Positions 25,933-34,896 are shown, counted from the stretch's first letter. The stretch is DNA of 64,000 nt from Pseudomonas nicosulfuronedens (GCF_005877905.1 NZ_SWDV01000024.1:62001-126000), one strand, 5' to 3'. The notes: generated from the sequence alone by a model not told the origin. A program made the numbers and translations.

Positions 25933-26266
25933 TCACGAAGCTCTTGCGCACCGTCTCGCGGATGTCCCAGGTGCCCTGACAGTTGGCCGGGAACAGCACG
26001 GCGTCACCGGCGCGCAGTTCGATTGGCTCGCCGTCGTCCGGGATGAACAGGCAGTGGCCGCTGATGAAGTGGCTGAACTCCCGTGATAGCACCTGGCGCC
26101 GCCAGCGGCCGGGCGTGCATTCCCAGACGCCAGTGAGCAGGCCGCCCTCACCTTCCTCGGCATGGGTCGCGGTGCTGGATACCGGCGAGCCCAGGGGCTC
26201 CTTCACAGGTTGAGGCGCCGGCAGTTCGAGTCCGGCGGTGCCGGTAAGCAGAATCGGTTGGGGCAT
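25922..26266 (-). CDS. Small cupin protein (DUF861 type)
   Basis: 114 aa, a single cupin barrel with WECTPGRWRRQVLSREFSHFISG, then IELRAGDAVLFPANCQGTWDI and a C-terminal VRKSFVII strand, as in the (S)-ureidoglycine-aminohydrolase-like DUF861 family. It lies 12 bp after the FAD oxidoreductase gene and so is in its operon. Pseudomonas amine-oxidation loci often carry such a cupin beside a DAO-type oxidase, with undefined function. Its 3' end overlaps the convergent pucR-type gene by 11 bp. Confidence 0.82.
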   Translation of the reverse strand: MPQPILLTGTAGLELPAPQPVKEPLGSPVSSTATHAEEGEGGLLTGVWECTPGRWRRQVLSREFSHFISGHCLFIPDDGEPIELRAGDAVLFPANCQGTWDIRETVRKSFVIIP

Positions 26267-26278
26267 GGGGCTTTTCTC

Positions 26279-27664
26279 CTAGAGGTCCTTGTCTTCGAGT
26301 CCCGCCGGGGCGAAGCCGGCCAGGGTACGGTCGAGCCAGCCGCCTTTGCGGTTCTGCGCCTCGGCCTGTTCCTTGCGCTGCACCGCGCCGCGTACCATCA
26401 GGCCGCCGACATAGCGCACCGGTTCGAGCGGGAAGCGCTTGGGCTGGCGGCCAACCAGGCCGCAGCGGCTCCATTCGTCATCGATCCCCAGCGCCAGGCT
26501 GGCGAGGATGCGCCCACCCAGGCGACTCGGGCCGACGCCGTTGCCGCTCCAGCCGATGCCGTAGACGATGTGCGGCGCGCTGTTCAGATGGCCGAACACC
26601 GGCAGGCTGTCGTAGGTACGGTCGATCGGGCCTGACCAGCTGTGGGTCACCGGCACGTCGTCCAGTTGCGGATAGGTTCGGCGCAGGTCCTGCTCGGTGT
26701 CGTCGCTGAGCTGCGGGTTGTGGTCGTAGCTCTCGTCGATTCGGCTGGCGAAGCTGATCATCCCGGTGCCCTTGCCGAAGGCAATGCGGCCGTCCTGGGT
26801 GGTGCGGTAGTAGTCGACCATCAACTGCGAGTCGGTGATGGCTTCGCCGCCGGTCCAGCCGATCTGTTCCAGGCGCTCGGGGATCGGCGCGGTGGCCACC
26901 ACGGTGCTGGTCACCGGCAGGATGGTGCGGCGCAGCTCGGGAATCGCCGCCGCCCAGGCGTTGGTCGCCATCACCACCTTCGGTGCGCGCAGTTCTCCGC
27001 CAGGAGTACGGATCACCGCCGGCTGGCCGCGATCCAGACTGAGCATCGGGGTGTTCTCGAAGATGCGCACGCCCTTCTCCAGCGCCACACGGCGCAGACC
27101 GCGCACCAGGCGGGCTGGCTGCACGGTGGCGTTGCTGGCTTCGAGCACGCCTTCGAGGTGTTTCGCGGAGCCGGCACGGTTCGCCACCTCGCGGTTGGAA
27201 AGAGACTGGAACACCGGTTCGCCAAGGCGCTCGCAAGTCTGCTGCACACCTTTCCAGGCGCCGCGTTGTGCCTCGGTGGTGGCAGTCCACAGCCAGCCGG
27301 CGCGGCGGAAGTGCGCGTCGATGTCGTGGGCCTTGCAGAACTCCTCGATCTCACCAATGGCCGCCGCCGAAGCGCGAGCCAGGCGCAGCGCCTCGTCCTT
27401 GCCGCACTGCGCGGCCAGCGAGCTGATCTTCGGCCACCAGGACATGACGAAGCCGCCATTGCGCCCCGAGGCACCGCCGCCGCAGATGTCGCGTTCGATG
27501 ATGGCGATACGGCAGTCAGGCTTGAGCTCCAGCAGGCGCAACGCGGTCCATAGGCCGACGAAGCCGCCGCCGACGATAGCCACGTCGACGTCGAGCGGGC
27601 CTTCCAGCGCAGGCAGCGGAGTCAGCTCGGAGGCGATTTCCTCCAGCCACAGGGAACGTTTCAT
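26279..27664 (-). CDS. FAD-dependent amine oxidoreductase (DAO/PuuB-like)
   Basis: 461 aa. The FAD-binding Rossmann motif is at residues about 28-45 (VDVAIVGGGFVGLWTALRLLE), followed by RDICGGGASGRNGGFVMSWW and a substrate/FAD domain with ERLEQIGWTGGEAITDSQLMVDYYRTT and a C-terminal YGIGWSGNGVGPSRLGGRILASL. This is the DAO family; gamma-glutamylputrescine oxidase (PuuB/PauB) is the closest type I can name, and context with a polyamine-type binding protein and PucR agrees. The ATG at 27664 was chosen because the 11 residues before it look non-coding. The exact amine is unknown. Confidence 0.8.
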   Translation of the reverse strand: MKRSLWLEEIASELTPLPALEGPLDVDVAIVGGGFVGLWTALRLLELKPDCRIAIIERDICGGGASGRNGGFVMSWWPKISSLAAQCGKDEALRLARASAAAIGEIEEFCKAHDIDAHFRRAGWLWTATTEAQRGAWKGVQQTCERLGEPVFQSLSNREVANRAGSAKHLEGVLEASNATVQPARLVRGLRRVALEKGVRIFENTPMLSLDRGQPAVIRTPGGELRAPKVVMATNAWAAAIPELRRTILPVTSTVVATAPIPERLEQIGWTGGEAITDSQLMVDYYRTTQDGRIAFGKGTGMISFASRIDESYDHNPQLSDDTEQDLRRTYPQLDDVPVTHSWSGPIDRTYDSLPVFGHLNSAPHIVYGIGWSGNGVGPSRLGGRILASLALGIDDEWSRCGLVGRQPKRFPLEPVRYVGGLMVRGAVQRKEQAEAQNRKGGWLDRTLAGFAPAGLEDKDL

Positions 27665-27822
27665 GTTCGGATTCCAGGTTGAACGGTAGTGCGCCACTGT
27701 CCTGCGTCAGGCCAGCGGCGAACAATCGTCCGTTCCATGCAATCCGGGGGAAGGCCTCATACGAAGATATGAAGCCTGGAGCTCTTGTAGGCCCCGTGTA
27801 GGGACGGTTACCGCTTCTACGG

Positions 27823-28449
27823 TCAGGCCTTGGGCTTCTTCGGCGCCAGGCCCGGCTTGGCGAACTTCACGATCAGCCAGTTCTCCGACTTGCCGTGCTT
27901 GACCGTGACCTCGGCCACACGAATGCTCGCCGGCACCGTGGCCAGCACCTGGCGGGCGTCGAGGCCCGGCTTGATGTATTTGTCGAGCTGTTCGTAGAGG
28001 CGGTAGCTGATCATCCCACTACGCAGCGCGTGGGTCTCGAAGTCGCCGATGGCCTTGGCGTCGGCCTCGGTGCGATTCGGGTTCAGGGTGTGCGCCAGGA
28101 CATCGACCACGTTCTTGTCGTCGGCGATAGCCACCAGCATGAAGCGCTTGGCCACTTCCTGCAGTACGCGCCGGTAGGCGGCATCGTTGTATTCGCTGTA
28201 CAGCACCGCCTCGACCAGTTTCTGCTTGTCGAAGGTCAGCGCCAGGCGGAAGCGCGTGCCTGCGTAGTCCACGCCATCCTTGCAGCGCGCGGTGACGCCC
28301 ATGGGCTGCAGGCATTCGACGAAGCCCTGCGGCTTGCCGAAGCCTTTCTGCGCCGCGCCGTAGTTGTACTTGCCGAACAGCGGATCAGCCGCCGACGCCA
28401 TGCCCGCCACGCACATCAACAGTGCGCCCATTGCCCATCTGCCCATCAC
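27823..28449 (-). CDS. Secreted protein of unknown function
   Basis: 208 aa, unrecognised. A signal peptide (MMGRWAMGALLMCVAGMASA) is clear, with likely cleavage before ADPLFG. The mature part has two cysteines (VECLQPMGVTARC) likely to form a disulfide, alternating strand/helix character, and a basic C-terminal tail ending in KKPKA. It is probably periplasmic. The gene stands alone: 158 bp from the FAD oxidase on one side and REP sequences on the other. No function is proposed. Confidence 0.75.
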   Translation of the reverse strand: MMGRWAMGALLMCVAGMASAADPLFGKYNYGAAQKGFGKPQGFVECLQPMGVTARCKDGVDYAGTRFRLALTFDKQKLVEAVLYSEYNDAAYRRVLQEVAKRFMLVAIADDKNVVDVLAHTLNPNRTEADAKAIGDFETHALRSGMISYRLYEQLDKYIKPGLDARQVLATVPASIRVAEVTVKHGKSENWLIVKFAKPGLAPKKPKA

Positions 28450-28543
28450 AAACCCGTCTCACGAAATGCAAAGGACGCGAGGATAGAGGATTCTGACGGG
28501 ACATGGCTCGCCGCAGACGATGATCGGGCATGGAGGGATGCAG

Positions 28544-28611
28544 GTTCGCGAGCAAGCTCGCTCCTACGAAGAGCAGCAGTCCAACCTGTAGGAGCGAGCT
28601 TGCTCGCGAAC
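28544..28611. repeat. REP doublet (inverted pair)
   Basis: Two exact 24-bp REP copies face each other at 28544-28567 and 28588-28611 with a 20-bp spacer. Identical arms allow a long cruciform or RNA hairpin. Confidence 0.92.
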
Positions 28612-28636
28612 CGTACCCCACCGCTCGATCAGGACC

Positions 28637-28712
28637 GTAGGGCGCATAACCTGGAACAGGTTATCCGCCGACCGGCTTGCGGCGGATAACGCTGGCGCGT
28701 TATGCGCCCTAC
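28637..28712. repeat. Second type of nested inverted repeat
   Basis: The outer arms GTAGGGCGCATAAC (28637-28650) and GTTATGCGCCCTAC (28699-28712) and the inner arms GTTATCCGCC (28660-28669) and GGCGGATAAC (28681-28690) form two nested perfect dyads. This is a different family from the neighbouring REP and resembles a short dispersed repeat seen in other pseudomonads. It sits 22 bp beyond the 3' end of the TonB-receptor gene. Confidence 0.8.
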
Positions 28713-28733
28713 GCGAAACCTCGGTCAGGACTC

Positions 28734-30983
28734 TCAGTCGAAGCGATACTCCAGCCCCGCCCCCGCATACCACGAGCGCCCCGGCGCCGCTTCGTAGTAG
28801 CGTCCATTGCTGTCGCCGACGATCACCGAACCGACGTACTGGCGGTCCAGCAGGTTGTCCAGGCGCACCAACTGGTGGAAGGTCCAGGGCCCGACGTGCT
28901 GCTCGAAGCGGGTACGCCAGTTGAACACCGCGTAGCTGGGAGCCGGCTTGTCCTCGTTGCTGTCCTCGACATAGACCTTGCTGCGGTACTGGCCTTCGAA
29001 GCCCATGCTGATGCCGTCCTGCGGCTTCCACACCAGCTCGCCGAACAGGCTGCTGCCGGGCACGCCGGGCAGGTGGTTGCCCTTCTCGATGGTGCTGCCA
29101 CTCTCGACGAAGTCTTCGTCGTAGGTGGCGTCCAGGCGGGTATAGGCGAGGTTGGCCTGCCAGTGTTCGGAGAGGTCGCTCTGCATGCCCAATTCGAAGC
29201 CTCGGCGCAGGGTCTTGCCGGCGTTCTGGTAACTGGTGCGGCCGCCGCTGGAACTGGCGACGACGATCTCGTCATCGGTACGGATTTCGAAGATCGCCGC
29301 GTTGATTCGCGTATTGCCGGCGACCTTGGCCTTCAGGCCGATCTCGTACTGGGTGCTGGTGGCCGGGTCGAGGCCGAAGTTGAAGCTCTCGGCCAGGCCC
29401 GGCGCGTAGGCCATTTCGGCCTGGGTCGGGGTCTCGAAGCCCTTGCCGGCGCTGACGTAGCCGTGCAGTTCGGGGGTGAAGGCATACATCACCGAGAGCG
29501 ACGGGTTGTTCTGCTGGTATTTCTTCGAGCCGCTGGAGTCGCCATTGCTCAGGTAGTGGTCGTCGACTTCCATCTTCATGCTGCTGTGCCGCAGACCGGC
29601 GTCGAAAGTCCAGTTGCCCAGCTCCCAGCGCGCCTGCACATACGGGTCGAGGCTGGTGGCGATGTCGTTCTCGTTGCGCCGCATCTCGCCCTTCACACCG
29701 AGCTGGTCGCCGCTGAAGTTCTGGAAGCCCTTGCGGTCATCCTCGCTACGGTCGTAGTCCACCCCGGTGGTGACGGTAAGCTCACCCGGCACCCCGTGCA
29801 CCGGCTGAATCCAGCGCAGGGTGCCGCCGTGGAACTCACGGTCGAAGTCCACCACGCCACCGCCGCGCTGGGAGTTGGAGGCCACCGTCCTGGGGATCGA
29901 CAGGTACTGCACCACGCTGCGCTGGCCGGCGTAGAGGTTGAACTGCAGGGTCGCCTCGCCGAAGTAGCGCTCGTAGTTCATGCCCAATTGCTGGTGATCG
30001 ATGCTTTTGCGCGTGTTGTAGGTCTCGGCAACGGAGGCCACGGAGCGCGGGTCGTGCTTGTACGCATCCCAGGTCTGGCCCAGCGGGTCTTGGGTGCCGT
30101 TCTGCTCCAGGCTGCTGTAGATCAGCGCCAGGCGACTGTCTTCGTCGGGCTTGAAGTTGAGCTTGGCGAAGGTCTGGTCGCGGCGCGCAGCGCTGTGGTC
30201 GCGGTAGCCGTCGGTGTCCATGCGCGAGGCATCGAGGAGGAAACCGGCCTGGTCGGTGCCGCCTTCGGCATAGAGGTGGTTCTTGTTGAAGCCGTCGCTG
30301 CCGAAGGTGGTTTCCGCACCGACCTTGGGCGGGCCGTAGCCGTCGCGGGAGAACATCTGGATCACCCCGCCACTGTTGCTGCCGTAGAGCGTCGAGGTCG
30401 GGCCGCGCAACACTTCGATGCGGTCGGCGACGTCGAGGTTCAGCGTCGCCGCCTGGCCCTGGCCATCCGGCGTGCTGGCGGGGATGCCGTCGCTGAGCAG
30501 CTTCAGCCCGCGAATGCCGAAGGCAGAGCGCGCGCCGTAGCCACGGGAGGAAATCTGCAGGTCCTGGGCGTAGTTCTGGCGGTTCTGCACCACCAGCCCG
30601 GGCACCCGCTGCAGCACTTCGGAAGCATTGACGCCGAGCTGGCCATCACTGAGCTGCGGTTGCTGCACGGTGTCGATGGAGAACGGCAGGTCGAAGCTCG
30701 ACACCGGCGCATAGGCGCCCGTCACCACCATGGGCGCGAGCAGCGCTTCACTGTCCGCTTCCGTTGTTTGTGCGCGGGCCAGTTGGCCGTGGGCGACGCC
30801 GCAGATCAACAACGGCAGCAGTTTGAGTTGGGTGGGTACGACAGAGCGGGTAGCAGGCACGGCGACTAGGATTCTTCTGTAGGACCGAACGGCGATGCTG
30901 CCAGTCTCGGCAGCCGCTGCACAGGGCTTTCGTGGGTCGGGATGTTGCGAGTGATCGAGCGTGCAAAAGGCTATTTCATTCAT
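28734..30983 (-). CDS. pqqU: TonB-dependent receptor, PqqU/YncD-like (PQQ uptake)
   Basis: 749 aa. After an N-terminal leader come a TonB box-like MVVTGAYAP, a plug with VPGLVVQNRQNYAQDLQISS, RGPTSTLYGSNSGGVIQ, and a 22-strand barrel ending in the aromatic YRFD. Several stretches match my memory of E. coli YncD/PqqU: NRQNYAQDL, DGIPA-PDGQGQ, DDEIV-SSSGGRT-Y-NAGKT, YVGSVIV-SNGRYYE-PGR. YncD/PqqU imports pyrroloquinoline quinone across the outer membrane. It is divergent from the PQQ-dependent glucose dehydrogenase gene by 88 bp, which supports that role. The ATG at 30983 has GAAGAGG upstream but gives an unusually long leader; a later GTG is possible. Confidence 0.82.
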   Translation of the reverse strand: MNEIAFCTLDHSQHPDPRKPCAAAAETGSIAVRSYRRILVAVPATRSVVPTQLKLLPLLICGVAHGQLARAQTTEADSEALLAPMVVTGAYAPVSSFDLPFSIDTVQQPQLSDGQLGVNASEVLQRVPGLVVQNRQNYAQDLQISSRGYGARSAFGIRGLKLLSDGIPASTPDGQGQAATLNLDVADRIEVLRGPTSTLYGSNSGGVIQMFSRDGYGPPKVGAETTFGSDGFNKNHLYAEGGTDQAGFLLDASRMDTDGYRDHSAARRDQTFAKLNFKPDEDSRLALIYSSLEQNGTQDPLGQTWDAYKHDPRSVASVAETYNTRKSIDHQQLGMNYERYFGEATLQFNLYAGQRSVVQYLSIPRTVASNSQRGGGVVDFDREFHGGTLRWIQPVHGVPGELTVTTGVDYDRSEDDRKGFQNFSGDQLGVKGEMRRNENDIATSLDPYVQARWELGNWTFDAGLRHSSMKMEVDDHYLSNGDSSGSKKYQQNNPSLSVMYAFTPELHGYVSAGKGFETPTQAEMAYAPGLAESFNFGLDPATSTQYEIGLKAKVAGNTRINAAIFEIRTDDEIVVASSSGGRTSYQNAGKTLRRGFELGMQSDLSEHWQANLAYTRLDATYDEDFVESGSTIEKGNHLPGVPGSSLFGELVWKPQDGISMGFEGQYRSKVYVEDSNEDKPAPSYAVFNWRTRFEQHVGPWTFHQLVRLDNLLDRQYVGSVIVGDSNGRYYEAAPGRSWYAGAGLEYRFD

Positions 30984-31021
30984 CTGCTTTTGCCTCTTCG
31001 ACGATTGTACTATCTAGTTAA

Positions 31022-31042
31022 TTAGCATGCTAAGCGTATAAT
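31022..31042 (+). promoter_or_regulatory. Palindrome and -10 element in pqqU-gcd promoter
   Basis: A perfect 12-bp palindrome TTAGCATGCTAA (31022-31033) is followed by a consensus -10 hexamer TATAAT (31037-31042), 29 bp before the gcd ATG. The palindrome falls in the spacer between -35 and -10, where a bound repressor would block polymerase. The AT-rich flank reads CTAGTTAATTAG. No -35 close to consensus is seen. Confidence 0.6.
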
Positions 31043-31071
31043 CGACGAATTCCACAGCGAGAACCTTCTGT

Positions 31072-33498
31072 ATGAAACCGGTACAGCGTCCCTCCGGCGC
31101 GAGCACTTTCATCCTCATCGGCCTGGGCGTAATCATCGCCCTCCTCGGCCTCGCCCTGGCAGCCGGCGGCATCCGCCTGGTCAGCCTTGGCGGCTCCTGG
31201 TACTTCCTCATCGGCGGCCTGGCCATGGCCATTTCCGGCCTGCTGATCGCACTTCGCAAGCCGGCTGGCGCCTGGTTGTTTGCCGCCTTCCTGGTGGCCA
31301 CGGCAATCTGGGCGGTGGCCGACAGCGGCCTGGTGTTCTGGCCGCTGTTCTCGCGGCTGTTCATGTTCAGTGCCATTGGCGTGGCGGTCGCACTGGTCTA
31401 CCCGCTGCTGGCCCGCTCCGCAGGCCGCGAGGCTGGGCGCGGTGCCTACGGCATCGCTGGCGTGCTGGCGGTGCTGGTGGCGATTGCCGCCGGCAACATG
31501 TTCGTTGCCCATCCCAGCGTCGCCCCCACCGGCAAGGGTCCGGGCCTGACGCCGGTGGACCCGGCCCACGCGCAGAAAGACTGGGCGCACTACGGCAACA
31601 CCGAGGGAGGCAGCCGCTTCGCCGCGCTGGACCAGATCAACCGCAGCAACGTCGACAAGCTGAAGGTGGCCTGGACCTATCACACCGGCGACGTGGCCCT
31701 CAGCGACGGCAACGGTGCGGAAGACCAGCTGACGCCGTTGCAGGTCGGTGACAAGGTGTTCATCTGCACCCCGCACAACAACCTGATCGCACTGGACGCG
31801 GACACAGGCAAGGAACTCTGGAAGAACGAGATCAACGCCCAGTCCAAGGTCTGGCAGCGTTGCCGGGGCATGGCCTACTTCGATGCCACCCGGCAGATCG
31901 CTCAGCCGACCCAGCCCAACAGCTCGCCGATCATCGCCGCCAGCGTGCCAGCAGGCGCCAACTGCCAGCGTCGCCTGCTGACCAACACCATCGACGCACG
32001 CCTGATTGCGGTGGACGCGGACACCGGCGAGTTCTGCCAGGGCTTTGGCAACAACGGCCAGGTCGACCTGAAGGCCGGCCTGGGTGATGTGCCCGACTCC
32101 TACTACCAGCTCTCCTCCGCCCCGCTGATGGCCGGCACCACCGTGGTGGTCGGCGGCCGCGTCGCGGACAACGTCCAGACCGACATGCCCGGCGGCGTGA
32201 TCCGGGGCTTCGACGTGATCACCGGTGCCATGCGCTGGGCCTTCGATCCGGGTAACCCGGACGACAAGCAGGCTCCGGCGGACGGCAAGACCTACGTACG
32301 CAGCACCCCCAACAGCTGGGCGCCGATGTCCTACGACCCGGCGATGAACACGGTCTTCCTGCCCATGGGCAGTTCCTCCACCGACATCTATGGCGTGGAG
32401 CGCACGAAGCTCGATCATACCTACGGCGCCTCGATCCTTGCCGTGGACGCCACCACCGGCGCCGAAAAGTGGGTCTACCAGACCGTGCACAACGACCTCT
32501 GGGACTTCGACCTGCCGATGCAGCCGAGCCTGGTGGACTTCCCCGTGGCCGATGGCAAGAGCGTGCCCGCCGTGGTGATCGGCACCAAGGCCGGGCAGAT
32601 CTACGTGCTCGACCGCGCCACCGGCAAGCCGCTCACCGAGGTGAAGGACGTACCGGTCAAGCCGGGCAACATCCCCGACGAGCCGTACTCACCGACCCAG
32701 CCGCGTTCGGTCGGCATGCCGCAGATCGGCGCGCAGACCCTCACCGAATCGGACATGTGGGGCGCCACGCCCTATGACCAGCTGCTGTGCCGCATCGACT
32801 TCAAGAAGATGCGCTACGACGGCCTGTACACGGCGCCGGGCACCGACCTGTCGCTGAGCTTCCCCGGCTCCCTGGGCGGCATGAACTGGGGCAGCCTCTC
32901 CACCGACCCGGTGCACGGCTTCATCTTCGTCAACGACATGCGCCTGGGCCTGTGGATCCAGATGATCCCCTCGGCCAACAAGGGCGCGGCAGCCGGCGGT
33001 GGCGAGGCGCTGAACACCGGCATGGGAGCGGTGCCGCTCAAGGGCACGCCCTACGCGGTGAACAAGAACCGCTTCCTCTCGGTGGCCGGCATCCCGTGCC
33101 AGGCACCGCCGTTCGGCACCCTCACCGCCATCGACCTGAAGACCCGCCAGGTGGCCTGGCAGGTACCGGTGGGCACCGTGGAAGACACCGGCCCCCTGGG
33201 CATCCGCATGCACCTGCCGATCCCCATCGGCCTGCCGACCCTCGGCGGCACGCTGTCGACCCAGGGCGGCCTGGTGTTCATCGCCGGCACCCAGGACTTC
33301 TACCTGCGCGCCTATGACAGCAGCAACGGCGAGGAAATCTGGAAGGCCCGCCTGCCCGTCGGCAGCCAGGGCGGCCCGATGACCTACGTCTCACCGAAGA
33401 CTGGCAAGCAGTTCATCGTCATCACCGCCGGCGGGGCGCGCCAGTCCACCGACCGCGGCGACTACGTGATGGCGTACGCCCTGCCCGACCAGCCGTAA
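31072..33498 (+). CDS. gcd: Membrane-bound PQQ-dependent glucose dehydrogenase
   Basis: 808 aa, the usual size. Five N-terminal membrane helices (residues about 14-145) anchor it in the inner membrane with the eight-bladed quinoprotein propeller in the periplasm. Near residue 165 the first PQQ signature is clear (HYGNTEGGSRFAALDQINRS then NVDKLKVAW), and the second lies near WDFDLPMQPSLVDFP. It oxidises D-glucose and other aldoses to lactones and passes electrons to ubiquinone. A TATAAT -10 lies 29 bp upstream. It is divergent from the PqqU-like receptor and followed by an OprB porin, as in the corresponding P. aeruginosa region. Confidence 0.93.
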   Translation: MKPVQRPSGASTFILIGLGVIIALLGLALAAGGIRLVSLGGSWYFLIGGLAMAISGLLIALRKPAGAWLFAAFLVATAIWAVADSGLVFWPLFSRLFMFSAIGVAVALVYPLLARSAGREAGRGAYGIAGVLAVLVAIAAGNMFVAHPSVAPTGKGPGLTPVDPAHAQKDWAHYGNTEGGSRFAALDQINRSNVDKLKVAWTYHTGDVALSDGNGAEDQLTPLQVGDKVFICTPHNNLIALDADTGKELWKNEINAQSKVWQRCRGMAYFDATRQIAQPTQPNSSPIIAASVPAGANCQRRLLTNTIDARLIAVDADTGEFCQGFGNNGQVDLKAGLGDVPDSYYQLSSAPLMAGTTVVVGGRVADNVQTDMPGGVIRGFDVITGAMRWAFDPGNPDDKQAPADGKTYVRSTPNSWAPMSYDPAMNTVFLPMGSSSTDIYGVERTKLDHTYGASILAVDATTGAEKWVYQTVHNDLWDFDLPMQPSLVDFPVADGKSVPAVVIGTKAGQIYVLDRATGKPLTEVKDVPVKPGNIPDEPYSPTQPRSVGMPQIGAQTLTESDMWGATPYDQLLCRIDFKKMRYDGLYTAPGTDLSLSFPGSLGGMNWGSLSTDPVHGFIFVNDMRLGLWIQMIPSANKGAAAGGGEALNTGMGAVPLKGTPYAVNKNRFLSVAGIPCQAPPFGTLTAIDLKTRQVAWQVPVGTVEDTGPLGIRMHLPIPIGLPTLGGTLSTQGGLVFIAGTQDFYLRAYDSSNGEEIWKARLPVGSQGGPMTYVSPKTGKQFIVITAGGARQSTDRGDYVMAYALPDQP

Positions 33499-33508
33499 CT
33501 ATCCCATC

Positions 33509-33566
33509 ACGCCCGCCTCGTGCGGGCGTCTCCTTCCGGCGCGGCCCTACCACCGCGCCTTTTTTA
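33509..33566 (+). terminator. Hairpins and terminator between gcd and porin
   Basis: Hairpin ACGCCCGC/GCGGGCGT (33509-33529) precedes a terminator-like stem GGCGCGG/CCGCGCC (33538-33544 and 33553-33559) followed by six T. The porin gene starts 21 bp later, so this probably attenuates rather than fully separates the two. Confidence 0.8.
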
Positions 33567-33586
33567 TCGGTTTTCCAAGGACACCC

Positions 33587-34852
33587 ATGCGTACTTCCCT
33601 CCGCATGACGCCCAGCCTTTTGCTGTGCGTCGCCTCCCTGCCGGTGCTGGCCGATGAAGGCCTGCTCGAACGCTCCACGATGACCGGCGACTGGGGCGGC
33701 CTGCGCCACCAGCTGGAAGAAAGCGGCGTCAAGTTCAGCGGCGACTACAGCGGCGAGACCGCCTACAACGCCCACGGCGGCCTGCACCGCTCGGCGCGCT
33801 ACTCGCAGAACATCAAGCTGGGCGTGCAGTTCGACCTGTCGAAACTCTACGGCCTGGACAACGGCGGCAAGGTCCAGCTGACGATCAATGACCGCCGCGG
33901 CAACAGCGCCTCGGAAGACCTGGTGGGCAACCGCCTGCCGGTCCAGGAAAACTACGGCGGCCTCTACACCCGCATGACCGAGCTGAGCTACGAACGCGAC
34001 CTGGGCCAGGCGCTGAACCTCAAGCTCGGCTACATGGCCATGGGCAACGACGTCGGCGGGCTGGATAGCGGCATCCTCTGCAGCTTCATGAACGCCGGTT
34101 TCTGCGGGCACCCGCTGAACATGTCCGGTGGCAGTGGCTGGACCAACTACCCCAACGCGCACCTGGGCGCGCGGGTGAAGTACAGCTTCGCGCCCGACTG
34201 GCAGCTACGCATCGCCGCCTTCAACGTCGACCCGGACAGCAACGGCAACTCCAGCCGAGCCTGGCACCTCACGCCCAAGCACACCACCGGCACCGTGGTG
34301 CCCATCGAGCTGGTCTACAAGCCCCAGGGCGAGCTGCCCGGCGAATACAAGCTGGGCTGGTACTACGACAGTTCCAACGTGCAGCGCATCGGCAGCGACA
34401 AGGAAGTCTCCGGCCGCAGCGGCCACTACCTGCTGATCGACCAGGCCGTGTGGAACGACCCGACCTCCACGGGACGCAGCCTGCACCTGTTCGGTCAGGC
34501 CTCGGCCGCCAGCAGCGCCGCCTCGCCCTTCACCAAGTGGTATGGCGCAGGCGTAGTGCTCTACAAACCCCTCGAAGGCCGTCCGAAAGACAGCGTCGCG
34601 CTGGGTTACGGCCGCGCCGTGCCCAACCCTCGCAGCCGCGAAGTGCAAGAGAACAATGCCCTCGCCAATGGCCAGGACTACCCGAACCTGGACAGCGGCG
34701 AACAACTGATCGAGCTGAGCTACGGCTACCAGGCCACTCCCTGGCTGACCCTGCGTCCGGACCTGCAATACGTCATCGAACCCGGCGCCTTCTCCGGCCA
34801 GGAGATCGACAACGCGCTGTTACTCGGCCTGCAGGTGAAGGCAACGTTCTGA
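33587..34852 (+). CDS. oprB: OprB-family carbohydrate-selective porin
   Basis: 421 aa. A signal peptide (MRTSLRMTPSLLLCVASLPV, cleavage after VLA) is followed by TMTGDWGGLRHQLEESGVKFSGDYSGE, the standard start of mature OprB proteins, then repeated amphipathic strands and a C-terminal ALLLGLQVKATF ending in Phe, as outer-membrane barrels do. It should admit glucose and other sugars to the periplasm, supplying Gcd. AAGGA lies 5-6 nt before the ATG. Pseudomonads carry several OprB paralogs; this is the gcd-linked one rather than the glucose ABC-transport copy. Confidence 0.9.
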   Translation: MRTSLRMTPSLLLCVASLPVLADEGLLERSTMTGDWGGLRHQLEESGVKFSGDYSGETAYNAHGGLHRSARYSQNIKLGVQFDLSKLYGLDNGGKVQLTINDRRGNSASEDLVGNRLPVQENYGGLYTRMTELSYERDLGQALNLKLGYMAMGNDVGGLDSGILCSFMNAGFCGHPLNMSGGSGWTNYPNAHLGARVKYSFAPDWQLRIAAFNVDPDSNGNSSRAWHLTPKHTTGTVVPIELVYKPQGELPGEYKLGWYYDSSNVQRIGSDKEVSGRSGHYLLIDQAVWNDPTSTGRSLHLFGQASAASSAASPFTKWYGAGVVLYKPLEGRPKDSVALGYGRAVPNPRSREVQENNALANGQDYPNLDSGEQLIELSYGYQATPWLTLRPDLQYVIEPGAFSGQEIDNALLLGLQVKATF

Positions 34853-34896
34853 GGCAAGCGATCCCGAGACAAATTGATACAGTAACCTCATGATTA

